A DNA stretch of 64,000 nucleotides from an uncultured Prevotella sp. (GCA_944319935.1 CALUFM010000008.1:1-64000); one strand, 5' to 3'; positions 6,694 through 15,239 are shown, counted from the first letter of the stretch. Translations and numbers: made by a program. Notes: generated from the letters alone by a model not told the origin.

Positions 6694-7036
6694 TTATGTC
6701 GACAAGATAGTATCCGTGTCTTTGGATATTTCAGCAATCCTCATACGCTTTTTGTATAGGTAGTTAAGGAAAGTCTTGTTGTTTATACTCCTTAGGTTGA
6801 TAAGTATATTGGGGAATTGCTGTTCATGGTCACCATATATGGTGAAATTCATATTTTTCCCCAAATGCCTACCGACATCTTGTTTCGACAATCCCATCGA
6901 TGAAAATATCTGTTAGGAGATATTGTTCGCTTCGTCACTGAACGCACTCGATGAAGATGCTCCTTGTACGCAAGCAACAAGTTGTACTATCGCATACTTT
7001 GATTGGGTGACAGCCTTGTTAATGTATTTATTTTAG
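6694..7036 (-). pseudogene. Broken helical-protein remnant, possibly TerB-like
   Basis: Two minus-strand segments share one frame, interrupted by a TAA at 6913-6915. The upstream part reads NKYINKAVTQSKYAIVQLVA, then a serine-rich turn and SDEANNIS; the downstream part reads QIFSSMGLSKQDVGRHLGK and ends NYLYKKRMRIAEISKD. No good start codon precedes it. The helical pattern recalls TerB-like domains, which occur with J-domains in DjlA proteins, but that is an impression only. The downstream 67-codon part could be translated alone from its ATG at 6897. Confidence 0.4.
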
Positions 7037-7038
7037 CA

Positions 7039-7188
7039 TTAGAAACATCTACCCCACCTTACTTTCTTGCTATTCTCTCCTTTATTGTCCTTTCCGTATA
7101 CAGTTGTCGGATAGTCTATTTTTCTACTTGTCCGATAAGCAATATATACAGCTAAAACAAGAAATAATATTATGAAAATCTCGCCCAT
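7039..7188 (-). CDS. 49-residue single-span membrane protein, unknown
   Basis: ATG at 7186-7188 gives MGEIFIILFLVLAVYIAYRT, a classic single membrane helix at the N-terminus, then a polar tail SRKIDYPTTVYGKDNKGENS ending KKVRWGRCF. An overlapping ATG three bases further upstream in another frame gives only 25 codons. It is the first candidate of the minus-strand island of small membrane proteins. Confidence 0.45.
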   Translation of the reverse strand: MGEIFIILFLVLAVYIAYRTSRKIDYPTTVYGKDNKGENSKKVRWGRCF

Positions 7189-7259
7189 ACATTTTCATGA
7201 GTATTGCCCTTTTCACTCCCTGCAAAAGACATTGTTCTTAATATATAAGGTTGGTACAT

Positions 7260-7620
7260 ATATACAAATAAGGCGTAGGAGCTGTACCGTCGGCTCGTTC
7301 CGCATACCTTAGGCCTTCGCATTGCCCTCCATCGACAGAACGAGCAACGCAGAGCCTACGCCGATATGTATGCGCTTCATTCACACAATGAAGCACGATG
7401 ATACATATCACAGTAGGCATCTACTGTTGCCTTGTTCTTGGCGATGGATTGAAGTTGCGAAGTTCAGGTATGCCTCGAACAAAGCGTTTAGTAAACGCCT
7501 TTTTTCATATATGGCCGCAACGCCTATTTTGCCTTTAGTGGGCGCAACGAGCAGATGCGACATGGCAAATATAGTGACTTTTGTCAATATCTGCAAGTTT
7601 TCGGGGTGAAAACTTGCAGA
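7260..7620. repeat. Imperfect inverted repeat and a 13-bp hairpin in the divergent gap
   Basis: GGCGTAGGAGCTG (from 7271) with CGGCTCGTTC pairs imperfectly with GAACGAGCAACGCAG and GCCTACGCC ending at 7362. Further on, TCTGCAAGTTTTC (7590-7602) and its exact complement (7608-7620) form a 13-bp hairpin with a 5-nt loop, without a clear T-run. The gap 7189-7831 separates divergent genes and shows no convincing coding frame. Confidence 0.55.
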
Positions 7621-7831
7621 ATGACAGATACTTGCCCTTTATGAAACAGGCAACAGCAGATTTTTATCTCGGATTTTATGTGTCATCATAACTGCTATTG
7701 TTTTTTGTGCAAAAGTAATCAATCGGCTGTATCACTCCAAAATATTTTTCATGGCAAGCCTTGTCATGGCATGTTTGTTTGCTTTTTCAAAATATTCTTT
7801 TTATTTTCGCCGATTAATATCGGTATGTGTC

Positions 7832-8272
7832 ATGGAGTATAAAATAATAAGAAAGAAAATCAGATACACAACATTGGACTTTCTCTCTGCCAATGATGTG
7901 TTTTTCGCGGAGAGTGGTTACAAACCTGCACTCAACAGGTGTATCATTAAGAATTTGGAAAACATCAAGAAGCTGTTTTACGAATATGAATTGAACTTTT
8001 ATTATATGCCGTATCTTGACATAGATATGGACGAAGTAATAGCTTACCGCGCTCCTTACTTGCAACCAGGAACGGTAAACAACAAGCGGTGGGCGAGCGA
8101 TACTTTTCTTGACTATCTGGCAAGACCCGAATTGCGCCACCGACTGCCTCCATGCCTGATTACCCAATATATTGACAATATCGCTTACGCATATTTCTTC
8201 TCACCCGGCAATGAAAGCGGCGTAATGCCTTGCTTTGAGGCGCTTCGTAATGAGATATATGGTGACATTTAG
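7832..8272 (+). CDS. 146-residue protein of unknown function
   Basis: I chose the ATG at 7832 (MEYKIIRKKIRYTTLDFLSAN) over an upstream ATG at 7751 because the extra 27 residues look like translated leader. The protein is soluble, aromatic-rich and has no signal peptide. Visible stretches are RCIIKNLENIKKLFYEYELN, YMPYLDIDMDEVIAYRAPYL and CLITQYIDNIAYAYFF. It is 6 bp ahead of the next gene, so the two form an operon. No family recognised. Confidence 0.65.
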   Translation: MEYKIIRKKIRYTTLDFLSANDVFFAESGYKPALNRCIIKNLENIKKLFYEYELNFYYMPYLDIDMDEVIAYRAPYLQPGTVNNKRWASDTFLDYLARPELRHRLPPCLITQYIDNIAYAYFFSPGNESGVMPCFEALRNEIYGDI

Positions 8273-8278
8273 GAAGAC

Positions 8279-8863
8279 ATGGCTTCGCTGAGCGAACTTG
8301 AAGAGCCTGACGGTGAATGGCTTTCGGCGGATGAAAGTTTCAGCGACGACATAGAGAAGCTGATGGGCGATGTGAAACGCAAAATTGAATACCTACGTTA
8401 CAGCGGAGTGAGCCAGTGGGCATTGGAACAACTTGTAAAACCGGAAATAAGGTTGAGTAAACTTGTGGTGACGGATGATTGCAGAATAATATTGCCGGAT
8501 TACAATAATATGGAGATTGTGATGCAGCCGCTTGTCAAGTCTGTTTACTTGTTGTTCTTACGACATGGGGAGGGAATATTGTTTAAGCATCTGCCTGATT
8601 ACCGTGACGAACTTTATCAGATATATAATAAGGTAAGAGTGTATTCTGCGCCGCCAGTAGGCATGACTGACGAAAAAATACGTAACAGCATACGACTTGC
8701 GACTGACCCATTGTCAAATTCAATCAACGAGAAATGCGCACGCATACGCGAAGCGTTCGTCTCACGTTTTGACGACAGCATGGCAGCATACTACTATGTG
8801 ACGGGGCGGCGCGGTGAACCAAAGCGTATCATGCTGCCAAGAAATCTTATTGAGCTTAAATGA
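8279..8863 (+). CDS. 194-residue conserved-looking protein, unknown function
   Basis: The N-terminal third is acidic (LSELEEPDGEWLSADESFSD). The C-terminal part has the stretches MQPLVKSVYLLFLRHGEGIL, FKHLPDYRDELYQIYNKVR, DPLSNSINEKCARIREAF and SRFDDSMAAYYYVTGRRGEP followed by KRIMLPRNLIEL. I associate that C-terminal pattern with an uncharacterised family seen in gut Bacteroidales, but cannot give a name or activity. It has no membrane helix and no obvious catalytic motif. Second gene of a two-gene plus-strand operon; converges on the ATPase gene with a 14-bp gap. Confidence 0.68.
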   Translation: MASLSELEEPDGEWLSADESFSDDIEKLMGDVKRKIEYLRYSGVSQWALEQLVKPEIRLSKLVVTDDCRIILPDYNNMEIVMQPLVKSVYLLFLRHGEGILFKHLPDYRDELYQIYNKVRVYSAPPVGMTDEKIRNSIRLATDPLSNSINEKCARIREAFVSRFDDSMAAYYYVTGRRGEPKRIMLPRNLIELK

Positions 8864-8877
8864 TGACTATTATAAGG

Positions 8878-10167
8878 TTATTGTGGCGACTTTATCATAT
8901 AATGATTATTTAAAAAAACAAATAAGCTGCCGTCGTTCATCAAGAAGTCGTAAATGTTCATAATAACAACGCCGTCATCGTTTTGGTAAGTCGGCGTAGG
9001 CGTGCCCACGATGACGTACTTCATAAAACTGTCGTTGATTTTCGTCAATGACTTTAGTTCTTGTTCCATTTTCTCTTTAGTAGGCATAGCGTATGCAGAC
9101 TGGATGTAAAGCCGTTTGTAACCTTGGTTGCATACGAAGTCAACCTCAAGCATTGTGCGCTTGCGCTTTCCATCAGCGGTTGTCTGCGTTATGGGAAGCT
9201 GCCCCACGTCTACGGAAAAGCTGCGTAGGCGAAGTTCGTTGTATATCAGGTTTTCCAACAAATGCGTAAACTCCGTCTGGCGGAAATTCAGCCGCGCATT
9301 ACGCAATCCCAAATCAGAAAAATAGTATTTTGACGGGGTGTTGATGTATTTCTTTCCCTTAATGTCATACCTGACAGACTTTTCAATAAGGAAAGCATCT
9401 TGTAGCAGGTCGAGGTAATTTTTTATTGTTTCTTTAGATAATTTGCTGTGTTTAATTGATTGAAAACTGTTTTCTAATTTCGTCGGATTGGTAAGTCCTC
9501 CGATGTTTGAGGCTATCAGGTTGATAAGTTCTTCTATGTCGTTGTCTTTCTGAATGTCGTATCGCTCTTTTATGTCGCGCAGGTAAGTATGGGTGAACAA
9601 ACCTTTCAGGTATTCGCTTTTCTGCTCAATGCTATCCATCGTTACGACTTGCGGCATACCGCCATACATCATATATTCATAGAGCAATGTTTCACGGTCG
9701 CCATTCTTAACTGATGAGAACTCTTTGAAGCTCAACGGAGAGATATGAATTTCGTCACCACGGCCTCGAATTTCGGTTATGACATCCCTTGAAAGGAATT
9801 TAGCATTACTGCCTGTAACGTAAACATCCACATTGGGAACTTTGAGAAAACTGTTGAGAACGTCTTCAAATTCGGGCACAAGCTGTACCTCGTCAAGCAA
9901 GACATAATACATTTTTGCGTCAACAAGTTTTGCGTCAATATAAGCTAACAGATTATCAGGATTACGTAAAGGCAGGTTGCGACGGTCTTCAAGGTCTACC
10001 TTTATTATATGGCCATCGTCAACACCGTTTTCATGCAGGTGTTTTTGAAAAAGGTTGAACAGCAAATATGATTTCCCGCACCTGCGTAAGCCTGTGATAA
10101 CTTTTATCATCCCATTGTGTTTGCGGGCAATGATGCGATTTAAGTGAATGTCCCTTTTGATTTCCAT
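8878..10167 (-). CDS. ATPase of the AAA_14/DUF4143 type
   Basis: A 429-residue cytosolic ATPase. The Walker A motif is GLRRCGKS (residues 26-33), Walker B is MYYVLLDEVQLV, and a sensor-like YVTGSNAKFLS follows. The GRGDEIHISPLSFKEF segment and the C-terminal DUF4143 region (nuclease-fold-like, LIYNELRLRSFSVDVG and EVDFVCNQG) complete the usual architecture and length. The family is abundant in Bacteroidota and often mobile. Its biological role is unestablished; some members are discussed as defence- or TA-like. It stands alone here between the island and a decayed pectinesterase fragment. Confidence 0.88.
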   Translation of the reverse strand: MEIKRDIHLNRIIARKHNGMIKVITGLRRCGKSYLLFNLFQKHLHENGVDDGHIIKVDLEDRRNLPLRNPDNLLAYIDAKLVDAKMYYVLLDEVQLVPEFEDVLNSFLKVPNVDVYVTGSNAKFLSRDVITEIRGRGDEIHISPLSFKEFSSVKNGDRETLLYEYMMYGGMPQVVTMDSIEQKSEYLKGLFTHTYLRDIKERYDIQKDNDIEELINLIASNIGGLTNPTKLENSFQSIKHSKLSKETIKNYLDLLQDAFLIEKSVRYDIKGKKYINTPSKYYFSDLGLRNARLNFRQTEFTHLLENLIYNELRLRSFSVDVGQLPITQTTADGKRKRTMLEVDFVCNQGYKRLYIQSAYAMPTKEKMEQELKSLTKINDSFMKYVIVGTPTPTYQNDDGVVIMNIYDFLMNDGSLFVFLNNHYMIKSPQ

Positions 10168-10244
10168 ATTCGATATTTTTGTGCAATGTCACACTTTTGT
10201 CGAATGTGAAAGGCTGTTATTTCTCTTATTACGGTGGCGATGAT

Positions 10245-10443
10245 TTGCCGTGCGCCGATGTTTTTATATTTACAGTAACGGGCGGTCTGCTCGTTGGCGG
10301 GGCTTTTCCTGTTGCGCCAACCCTACGGTGCGATGGGGCTGCTAAGCGTGCAATTCATGGAAGGGCTGTGGTTAGATGTCTTTGGAAGCGGGACGACAAC
10401 CAGCATCTGGCGTGCAGTCAAGCTGTAAACGATTGTAAATATG
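10245..10443 (-). pseudogene. Decayed pectinesterase C-terminal remnant
   Basis: On the minus strand this stretch reads MNCTLSSPIAP, a stop, then GWRNRKSPANEQTARYCKY. It aligns with MNCTLGGHIVPQGWHNWKNP and SNEQTARYLEY of the intact pectinesterase at 22956-23933. At DNA level, roughly three quarters of bases match across 10270-10380 and the similarity fades on both sides. Stops and shifts make it non-functional. It ends about 10 bp before the -33 box of rlmN. The 105-codon plus-strand frame over this stretch is its antisense shadow. Confidence 0.8.
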
Positions 10444-10451
10444 ATGACATT

Positions 10452-10484
10452 TTTGTGTTTAATCAAAATTTTGCACTATCTTTG
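10452..10484 (+). promoter_or_regulatory. Promoter of rlmN: TTTG-N21-TATCTTTG
   Basis: TTTG at 10452-10455 and TATCTTTG at 10477-10484 match the Bacteroidota housekeeping -33/-7 consensus with a 21-nt spacer. The start codon at 10509 gives a leader of about 20 nt. Confidence 0.8.
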
Positions 10485-10508
10485 CAAGTTGAATAATTAC
10501 GCACATTG

Positions 10509-11549
10509 ATGGAACAGAGCATGAAACCGTTGTTGGGAATGTCGCTCCAGGAGCTTAAAGACGTGGCGAAGTCGCTGGGCATGCCGGCTTTTACGGGCGG
10601 ACAGATGGCCAAATGGCTTTACGCGAAACATGTAAGCTCGATTGACGACATGACAGACATATCGAAGGCGAACCGTGAGAAGCTGAAGGGGCAGTACGCC
10701 ATTGGCTGTGTGCAGCCGACGGACAGGGTGCAGTCATGTGACGGCACGGTGAAATACCTGTATCCGACGGCTTCGGGAAAGTTTGTCGAGACGGTTTACA
10801 TTCCAGACAAAGACCGTGCCACGCTGTGCGTGTCGTCGCAGGTGGGATGCAAGATGAACTGCCTGTTTTGCCAGACGGGCAAGCAGGGTTTTGAAGGCAA
10901 CCTCACGGTGTGCGACATCCTTAACCAGATATATTCGCTGCCTGAGCGTGACACGTTGACCAATATCGTGTTCATGGGTCAGGGCGAACCGATGGACAAT
11001 CTTGACAATGTGCTGAGGGCTACGGAGGTGTTGACGGCTGATTACGGTTACGCCTGGAGTCCCAAGCGCATAACTGTGAGCAGTGTCGGGCTGAGGGGCA
11101 AGCTGAAACGTTTCATCGAAGAGAGCGACTGCCATCTGGCTATCAGTCTGCATTCGCCCATACATGAGCAACGCGCCATGTTGATGCCGGCCGAGCGCGC
11201 CATGCCGATAACAGACATCGTGGAGATGTTGCGCGGTTACGATTTCAGCCATCAGCGTCGCCTGTCGTTCGAGTATATAGTGTTTGGCGGGTTGAACGAC
11301 TCGCAGACGCATGCCCGTGAGATAATCAAGTTGCTCAAGGGGCTTGACTGCCGTGTCAACCTGATACGCTTCCATCAGATACCGGGTGTAGACCTTCACG
11401 GTGCGGACGAAGGCCGCATGGAGGCGTTCCGTGATTACCTTACGGGGCATGGAGTGTTCACGACGATAAGGGCGAGCCGCGGACAAGACATCTACGCGGC
11501 GTGCGGTCTGCTCAGCACGGCCAAGAAGGAGGCCGAGGGCAAGCCATGA
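10509..11549 (+). CDS. rlmN: RlmN, 23S rRNA A2503/tRNA A37 C2-methyltransferase
   Basis: A 346-residue radical-SAM enzyme that methylates C2 of adenosine 2503 in 23S rRNA and A37 of some tRNAs. The iron-sulfur motif CxxxCxxC is GCKMNCLFCQTG (Cys 114, 118, 121 from the ATG at 10509). SAM-binding GQGEPMDN, the later segment AISLHSPIHEQR and the C-terminal YAACGLL with the methyl-accepting cysteine are all present, so it should be active. A TTG three bases upstream could also start. Followed by DUF4837 with an ATGA overlap. Confidence 0.95.
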   Translation: MEQSMKPLLGMSLQELKDVAKSLGMPAFTGGQMAKWLYAKHVSSIDDMTDISKANREKLKGQYAIGCVQPTDRVQSCDGTVKYLYPTASGKFVETVYIPDKDRATLCVSSQVGCKMNCLFCQTGKQGFEGNLTVCDILNQIYSLPERDTLTNIVFMGQGEPMDNLDNVLRATEVLTADYGYAWSPKRITVSSVGLRGKLKRFIEESDCHLAISLHSPIHEQRAMLMPAERAMPITDIVEMLRGYDFSHQRRLSFEYIVFGGLNDSQTHAREIIKLLKGLDCRVNLIRFHQIPGVDLHGADEGRMEAFRDYLTGHGVFTTIRASRGQDIYAACGLLSTAKKEAEGKP

Positions 11550-12520
11550 AAACGTTTGCCGCCGTTGTGGCCGTGGTCGTGGTCTTGACGCTTTGTGCGT
11601 GTGACGGGCAAGGCTCAATGTTGCCGAAAAGCGGCGGCCGGCCATATGAGGTGCTGGTGGTTTCAGGCCGTGACGGCGGATGCGGACGGCAGCTTGTCGA
11701 GGCCTTGTCGCAAGATGCTGCGGGATTGCCTCAGCCGGAGCCTCAGTTTGACGTGTCGCTGATTGACAGTGCGAACTTCAACCAGACTGCAAGACTGGCG
11801 CGCGCGATAGTCATAGTGACGGTAAACCCGGAACAATTTACTCAGACCCGCATAAGATATGAAAAGAATGTGTGGGCGCGTCCGCAGATGGTCGCGTATG
11901 TAAACACTCCGTCAGTTCAAGCTTTACGGGGCGACTTGGCAAAAGTGTCACGCCAGTTGGCGATGCTGTTCACGCGGGCTGAGATTAATGCCGCTATCGC
12001 GCGTCTTTCAGACGGCGGCAATGGCAAGGCCTCAGACACAATCGCCGCCATGTTCGGTTGGAGCATGAAAGTGCCTGCGGACATGAAGGCGGGCAAGCGG
12101 GGCGATAACTTCATCTGGCTGTCAAACAACGCATCAAGCGGCATGCGGAATCTTTGTGTGTATTCATATCCGGGCGACAGCCTCGTTCCTGCGAGGGCTT
12201 TGGCCGCGCGTGACAGTGTGATGAAAGCCAACATCCCAGGAGAACGTGACGGCATGTATATGCAGACGGCGGCCGGCACGATGGCATGTGGCATGTCAAA
12301 CGAGAAAGGCCGCACGGTGATGATAGCCCGCGGATTGTGGGAAATGCGTGGAGATGCCATGGGCGGGCCGTTCGTGTCGCATTCCATCGTTGACACTTTG
12401 CGTCATAAGGTCATAGTGGCCGAGGCGTTTGTCTACGCTCCCGAAATGAAGAAACGCAACCTGTTGAGGCAAGTCGAGGCGGCGTTGTATACGTTGGCGA
12501 AAGCCGATAAAAGCAAATGA
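11546..12520 (+). CDS. DUF4837 family lipoprotein
   Basis: 324 residues from the ATG that overlaps the rlmN stop (ATGA, 11546-11549). The signal MKTFAAVVAVVVVLTLCAC has a lipobox with the lipid cysteine at C19 (LCAC), so it is an envelope lipoprotein. The rest (PYEVLVVSGRDGG near the start, then FIWLSNN, NIPGERDG, RGLWEMRGDAMGGPFVSHS) is the DUF4837 pattern found next to rlmN/pdxA in Bacteroidales. Function unknown. Translational coupling to rlmN is likely. Confidence 0.85.
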   Translation: MKTFAAVVAVVVVLTLCACDGQGSMLPKSGGRPYEVLVVSGRDGGCGRQLVEALSQDAAGLPQPEPQFDVSLIDSANFNQTARLARAIVIVTVNPEQFTQTRIRYEKNVWARPQMVAYVNTPSVQALRGDLAKVSRQLAMLFTRAEINAAIARLSDGGNGKASDTIAAMFGWSMKVPADMKAGKRGDNFIWLSNNASSGMRNLCVYSYPGDSLVPARALAARDSVMKANIPGERDGMYMQTAAGTMACGMSNEKGRTVMIARGLWEMRGDAMGGPFVSHSIVDTLRHKVIVAEAFVYAPEMKKRNLLRQVEAALYTLAKADKSK

Positions 12521-12605
12521 AATGGATAGAGCCGAGGCGCGCGGTTGCCGTAAGGACACGCCAAGGGGCTCATATAATAAATAACTCTTTTAATAAACAA
12601 GCATA

Positions 12606-13715
12606 ATGGAAAACAGGAAAATACGTGTTGCGATAACGCATGGAGACACAAACGGCATAGGCTATGAGGTGATATTCAAGACTTTTGCCGAGCCGGCCAT
12701 GCTTGAGCTGTGTACTCCAATCATATACGGTTCGCCGAAAGTGGCTGCTTACCATCGCAACGCGCTTGGCGTGCAGGCCAATTTTACAATCATCAATTCG
12801 GCTGAAGAAGCCCACAGCGGCAAGCTGAACCTGCTTACGACTTTTGAAGACGAGGTGAAGGTCGAGCTTGGCACTTCTTCCAAGGAAGCCGGCATGGCGT
12901 CGTACAAGGCTTTGGAGCGTGCCATGGAGGACTACAAGAACGGCTTGTTCGACGTCCTTGTGACCGCGCCAATCAACAAGAACAACATCCATGGTGACGG
13001 ATTCAGCTTCTGCGGGCACACCGAATATCTTGAAGAGCGTGCCGGCGAAGGGAAGAAATCGCTGATGATATTGCTCAACGATGTGATGCGCGTCGCCTTG
13101 GTGACCACCCACCTGCCCATCAAAGACGTGGCTCAGGCCATAAACAAAGAGCTGATAATTGAGAAAGCCACAATCTTCAACAACTCGCTCAAGCGTGATT
13201 TCCGCATATCCAATCCGCGCATAGCCGTGCTTTCGCTCAATCCCCATGCTGGCGACGGCGGCTTGTTGGGCGCAGAGGAGCAGGAGATAATAGCTCCGGC
13301 GATACAGGAATTGTCGTCAAACGGCGTTTATGCGTTCGGGCCTTACGCTGCTGATGGCTTCTTCGCGCGTGGCGGTTACGATTCGTTTGATGGTGTCTTG
13401 GCAATGTACCATGACCAGGGGCTTGCCCCGTTCAAGGCTCTCGACCGTGGCGACGGCGTTAATTTCACAGCCGGTCTGCCCATCGTGCGCACCTCTCCCG
13501 ACCATGGCACGGCGTACGAGATAGCGGGCAAGAATGTTGCCGACGAAAGCTCGTTCCGCCATGCGGTTTATCTTGCGCTTGACGTGTTCCGCAACAGGGC
13601 GGAGTATGACGAGCCGTTGGCTCACCCTTTGGAAAAGCTGTACCACGAGAAACGTGACGACAGCGAGAAGACACGCTTCAACATCCCAAAGGCTAAGCCG
13701 AAAGAAAACCAATGA
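12606..13715 (+). CDS. pdxA: PdxA, 4-hydroxythreonine-4-phosphate dehydrogenase
   Basis: A 369-residue NAD-dependent enzyme of pyridoxal-5'-phosphate synthesis that oxidises 4-phosphohydroxy-L-threonine; its product condenses with deoxyxylulose phosphate by PdxJ. The three metal-binding histidines are in place: H169 (VTTHLP), H214 (LNPHAGDGG) and H269 (MYHDQG). Substrate-binding TAPINK and GHTEYL and the signature GLPIVRTSPDHGTAYEIAG are intact. It is slightly longer than E. coli PdxA because of a C-terminal tail rich in K/E. Confidence 0.95.
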   Translation: MENRKIRVAITHGDTNGIGYEVIFKTFAEPAMLELCTPIIYGSPKVAAYHRNALGVQANFTIINSAEEAHSGKLNLLTTFEDEVKVELGTSSKEAGMASYKALERAMEDYKNGLFDVLVTAPINKNNIHGDGFSFCGHTEYLEERAGEGKKSLMILLNDVMRVALVTTHLPIKDVAQAINKELIIEKATIFNNSLKRDFRISNPRIAVLSLNPHAGDGGLLGAEEQEIIAPAIQELSSNGVYAFGPYAADGFFARGGYDSFDGVLAMYHDQGLAPFKALDRGDGVNFTAGLPIVRTSPDHGTAYEIAGKNVADESSFRHAVYLALDVFRNRAEYDEPLAHPLEKLYHEKRDDSEKTRFNIPKAKPKENQ

Positions 13716-13729
13716 TTTTGTGAATTGGG

Positions 13730-13791
13730 AGTTAAGAATTAAGAAAAGTTTTTTGTCAAGCCGCCAGGCCGTATTTTCTTAATCCTTAACT
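13730..13791. repeat. Palindrome, TTAAGAATTAAG word family
   Basis: The left arm 13730-13747 (AGTTAAGAATTAAGAAAA) and right arm 13774-13791 are complementary with one mismatch, around a 26-nt loop. It fills the pdxA-flippase gap and shares its words with 1741-1873 and 49607-49712. Confidence 0.85.
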
Positions 13792-13824
13792 CTTAATTCG
13801 TATTTAAACACTTCACTCTTTGTC

Positions 13825-14823
13825 ATGAAGAAGAAATATCAAAACCTGTTTTTCCTTTTCGGCATTGCCGTTTTTGTGGTAATGCTCACCCAACTTGACT
13901 ACCGCGAGGTGTGGTCGGGGCTTAGGAGTGCGGGTTATTGGTTCTTTGCAGTGCTGGCGTTGTGGGCGTTCCTTTACGTGTTCAACACGGCTACGTGGTA
14001 TATCATAATACGCAGCGGTTCAGGGGGAAAGACAAACATCAACTTCTTTTGGCTGTATAAGATAACGGTGTCGGGCTTCGCGCTGAACTACACCACGCCG
14101 TGCGGACTGATGGGCGGTGAGCCTTACCGCATAATGGCATTGTCGCCGAAAATCGGCGCGGAGCGCGCCTCTTCGTCAGTGATACTTTATGCGATGACCC
14201 ACATCTTCAGCCACTTCATCTTCTGGCTGTTGTCCATATTGATTTACGTGTGTACCGAGCCGCTGGACAACTTCATCGTCAACGTCATCCTGTTGGCATC
14301 CTTGGCGTTTTGCGTCCTTGGCGTATGGTTTTTCATAAAGGGCTACCGCAAGGGCATGGCCGTAAGGCTCATGAATTTCATGCGGCATGTTCCGGGAGTG
14401 AAGAAGTGGGCGAGGGGGTTCATTGAGCGGCACAAGCAGCAGTTGGACACCATCGACTGCCAGATAGCGGCCCTGCACAACCAGAACCGCAAGTCGTTTG
14501 CGGCCGCCGTGCTGCTTGAGTTGGCGTGCCGCGTCTGCTCGTCGTTCGAGATAATGTTCATCCTGCTCGTCCTGACGGCGGATGTAAGCTTCGCCCAGTG
14601 CATCATAATTCTCGCCTTCACCAGCCTGTTCGCCAATCTCCTGTTCTTCATCCCGTTGCAGCTCGGCGGGCGCGAGGGCGGTTTCGTGATGTCAACTGCA
14701 GGTCTCGCCCTTTCGGCCGGAGCGGGCATCTTCGTGGCGTTGATTGTCCGTGTGCGCGAGCTTGTGTGGACGGCTATCGGCCTGTTGTTGATAAAGATGG
14801 AGAAGAAGAACAGGCCGCAGTGA
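13825..14823 (+). CDS. Flippase-like/LPG-synthase transmembrane protein
   Basis: A 332-residue integral membrane protein with about eight helices, of the lysylphosphatidylglycerol synthase transmembrane (MprF N-terminal/AglD-like) family. Recognisable points are LNYTTPCGLMGGEPYRIMAL near residue 95 and the late QLGGREGGFVMSTAGLAL helix with its GxxEGG-like pattern. The synthase domain of MprF is absent, so it is a stand-alone lipid or lipid-linked substrate translocator. Substrate unknown. A paralogue is encoded at 49700-50758. Confidence 0.85.
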   Translation: MKKKYQNLFFLFGIAVFVVMLTQLDYREVWSGLRSAGYWFFAVLALWAFLYVFNTATWYIIIRSGSGGKTNINFFWLYKITVSGFALNYTTPCGLMGGEPYRIMALSPKIGAERASSSVILYAMTHIFSHFIFWLLSILIYVCTEPLDNFIVNVILLASLAFCVLGVWFFIKGYRKGMAVRLMNFMRHVPGVKKWARGFIERHKQQLDTIDCQIAALHNQNRKSFAAAVLLELACRVCSSFEIMFILLVLTADVSFAQCIIILAFTSLFANLLFFIPLQLGGREGGFVMSTAGLALSAGAGIFVALIVRVRELVWTAIGLLLIKMEKKNRPQ

Positions 14824-14894
14824 CGTTGCGCCGGCATTATTCCCCGGCGATGTGCGCAGCCTTTGTATTGTGTTGATATTCAGCGTATTGTAAG

Positions 14895-14928
14895 AAGCCG
14901 TATTCCGCTTTCCGGAATGCGGCTTTTT
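14895..14928 (+). terminator. Rho-independent terminator
   Basis: GCCGTATTCCG (from 14897) pairs with CGGAATGCGGC (to 14923) around a short loop, followed by TTTTT. It ends the rlmN-DUF4837-pdxA-flippase transcription unit. Confidence 0.85.
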
Positions 14929-15100
14929 AGCGTGCGTTTTACGGCCTTTTGCAATGCGAAAGGCCGTGTTTTGCATTGCCGTTGCCTGTCAGTCTTTGGC
15001 CGCCTTGCCCTGCGTGGCTTGGCGCAAGGCCGGCGTGGACTGCGTAGTGCATGGCCGCCTTGGTGTCAATGCGGCGTTGGCGCGTCGGTGTTGCATTGCT
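14925..15100. repeat. Intergenic repeat, family A, with 16-bp direct repeat
   Basis: TTTTAGCGTGCGTTTT at 14925-14940 is followed by family A words (GGCCTTTTGCAATGCGAAAG, GCCGTGTTTTGC). The identical 16-mer recurs in the same orientation at 19358-19373, on the other side of the susC/susD locus. The rest of 14990-15239 is AT-rich near susC and shows no gene. Confidence 0.6.
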
Positions 15101-15239
15101 TTTGTGTTTTGAAAAAATGTCATTATATACGGAAGATATACGTTAAAATGTATTTTTAATAAGAGTTTTAACATTAAAAAGAAACAAATTTTAGCTAAAA
15201 TCTAAATTTTAACACTTCGTATTGTTTTGCTTTTGTTGA

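Noticed and set aside
7260-7365. Integron attC-like site
   Set aside because: The inverted arms are present but the core GTTRRRY/RYYYAAC boxes are missing, and there is no integrase.
7322-7609. Plus-strand 95-codon frame
   Set aside because: It runs through an inverted repeat and a hairpin; no ribosome site and no recognisable protein pattern.
10179-10496. Plus-strand 105-codon frame before rlmN
   Set aside because: It is the antisense of a decayed pectinesterase fragment.
14863-15159. Plus-strand 98-codon frame upstream of susC
   Set aside because: It begins inside a terminator and consists mainly of family A repeat words.
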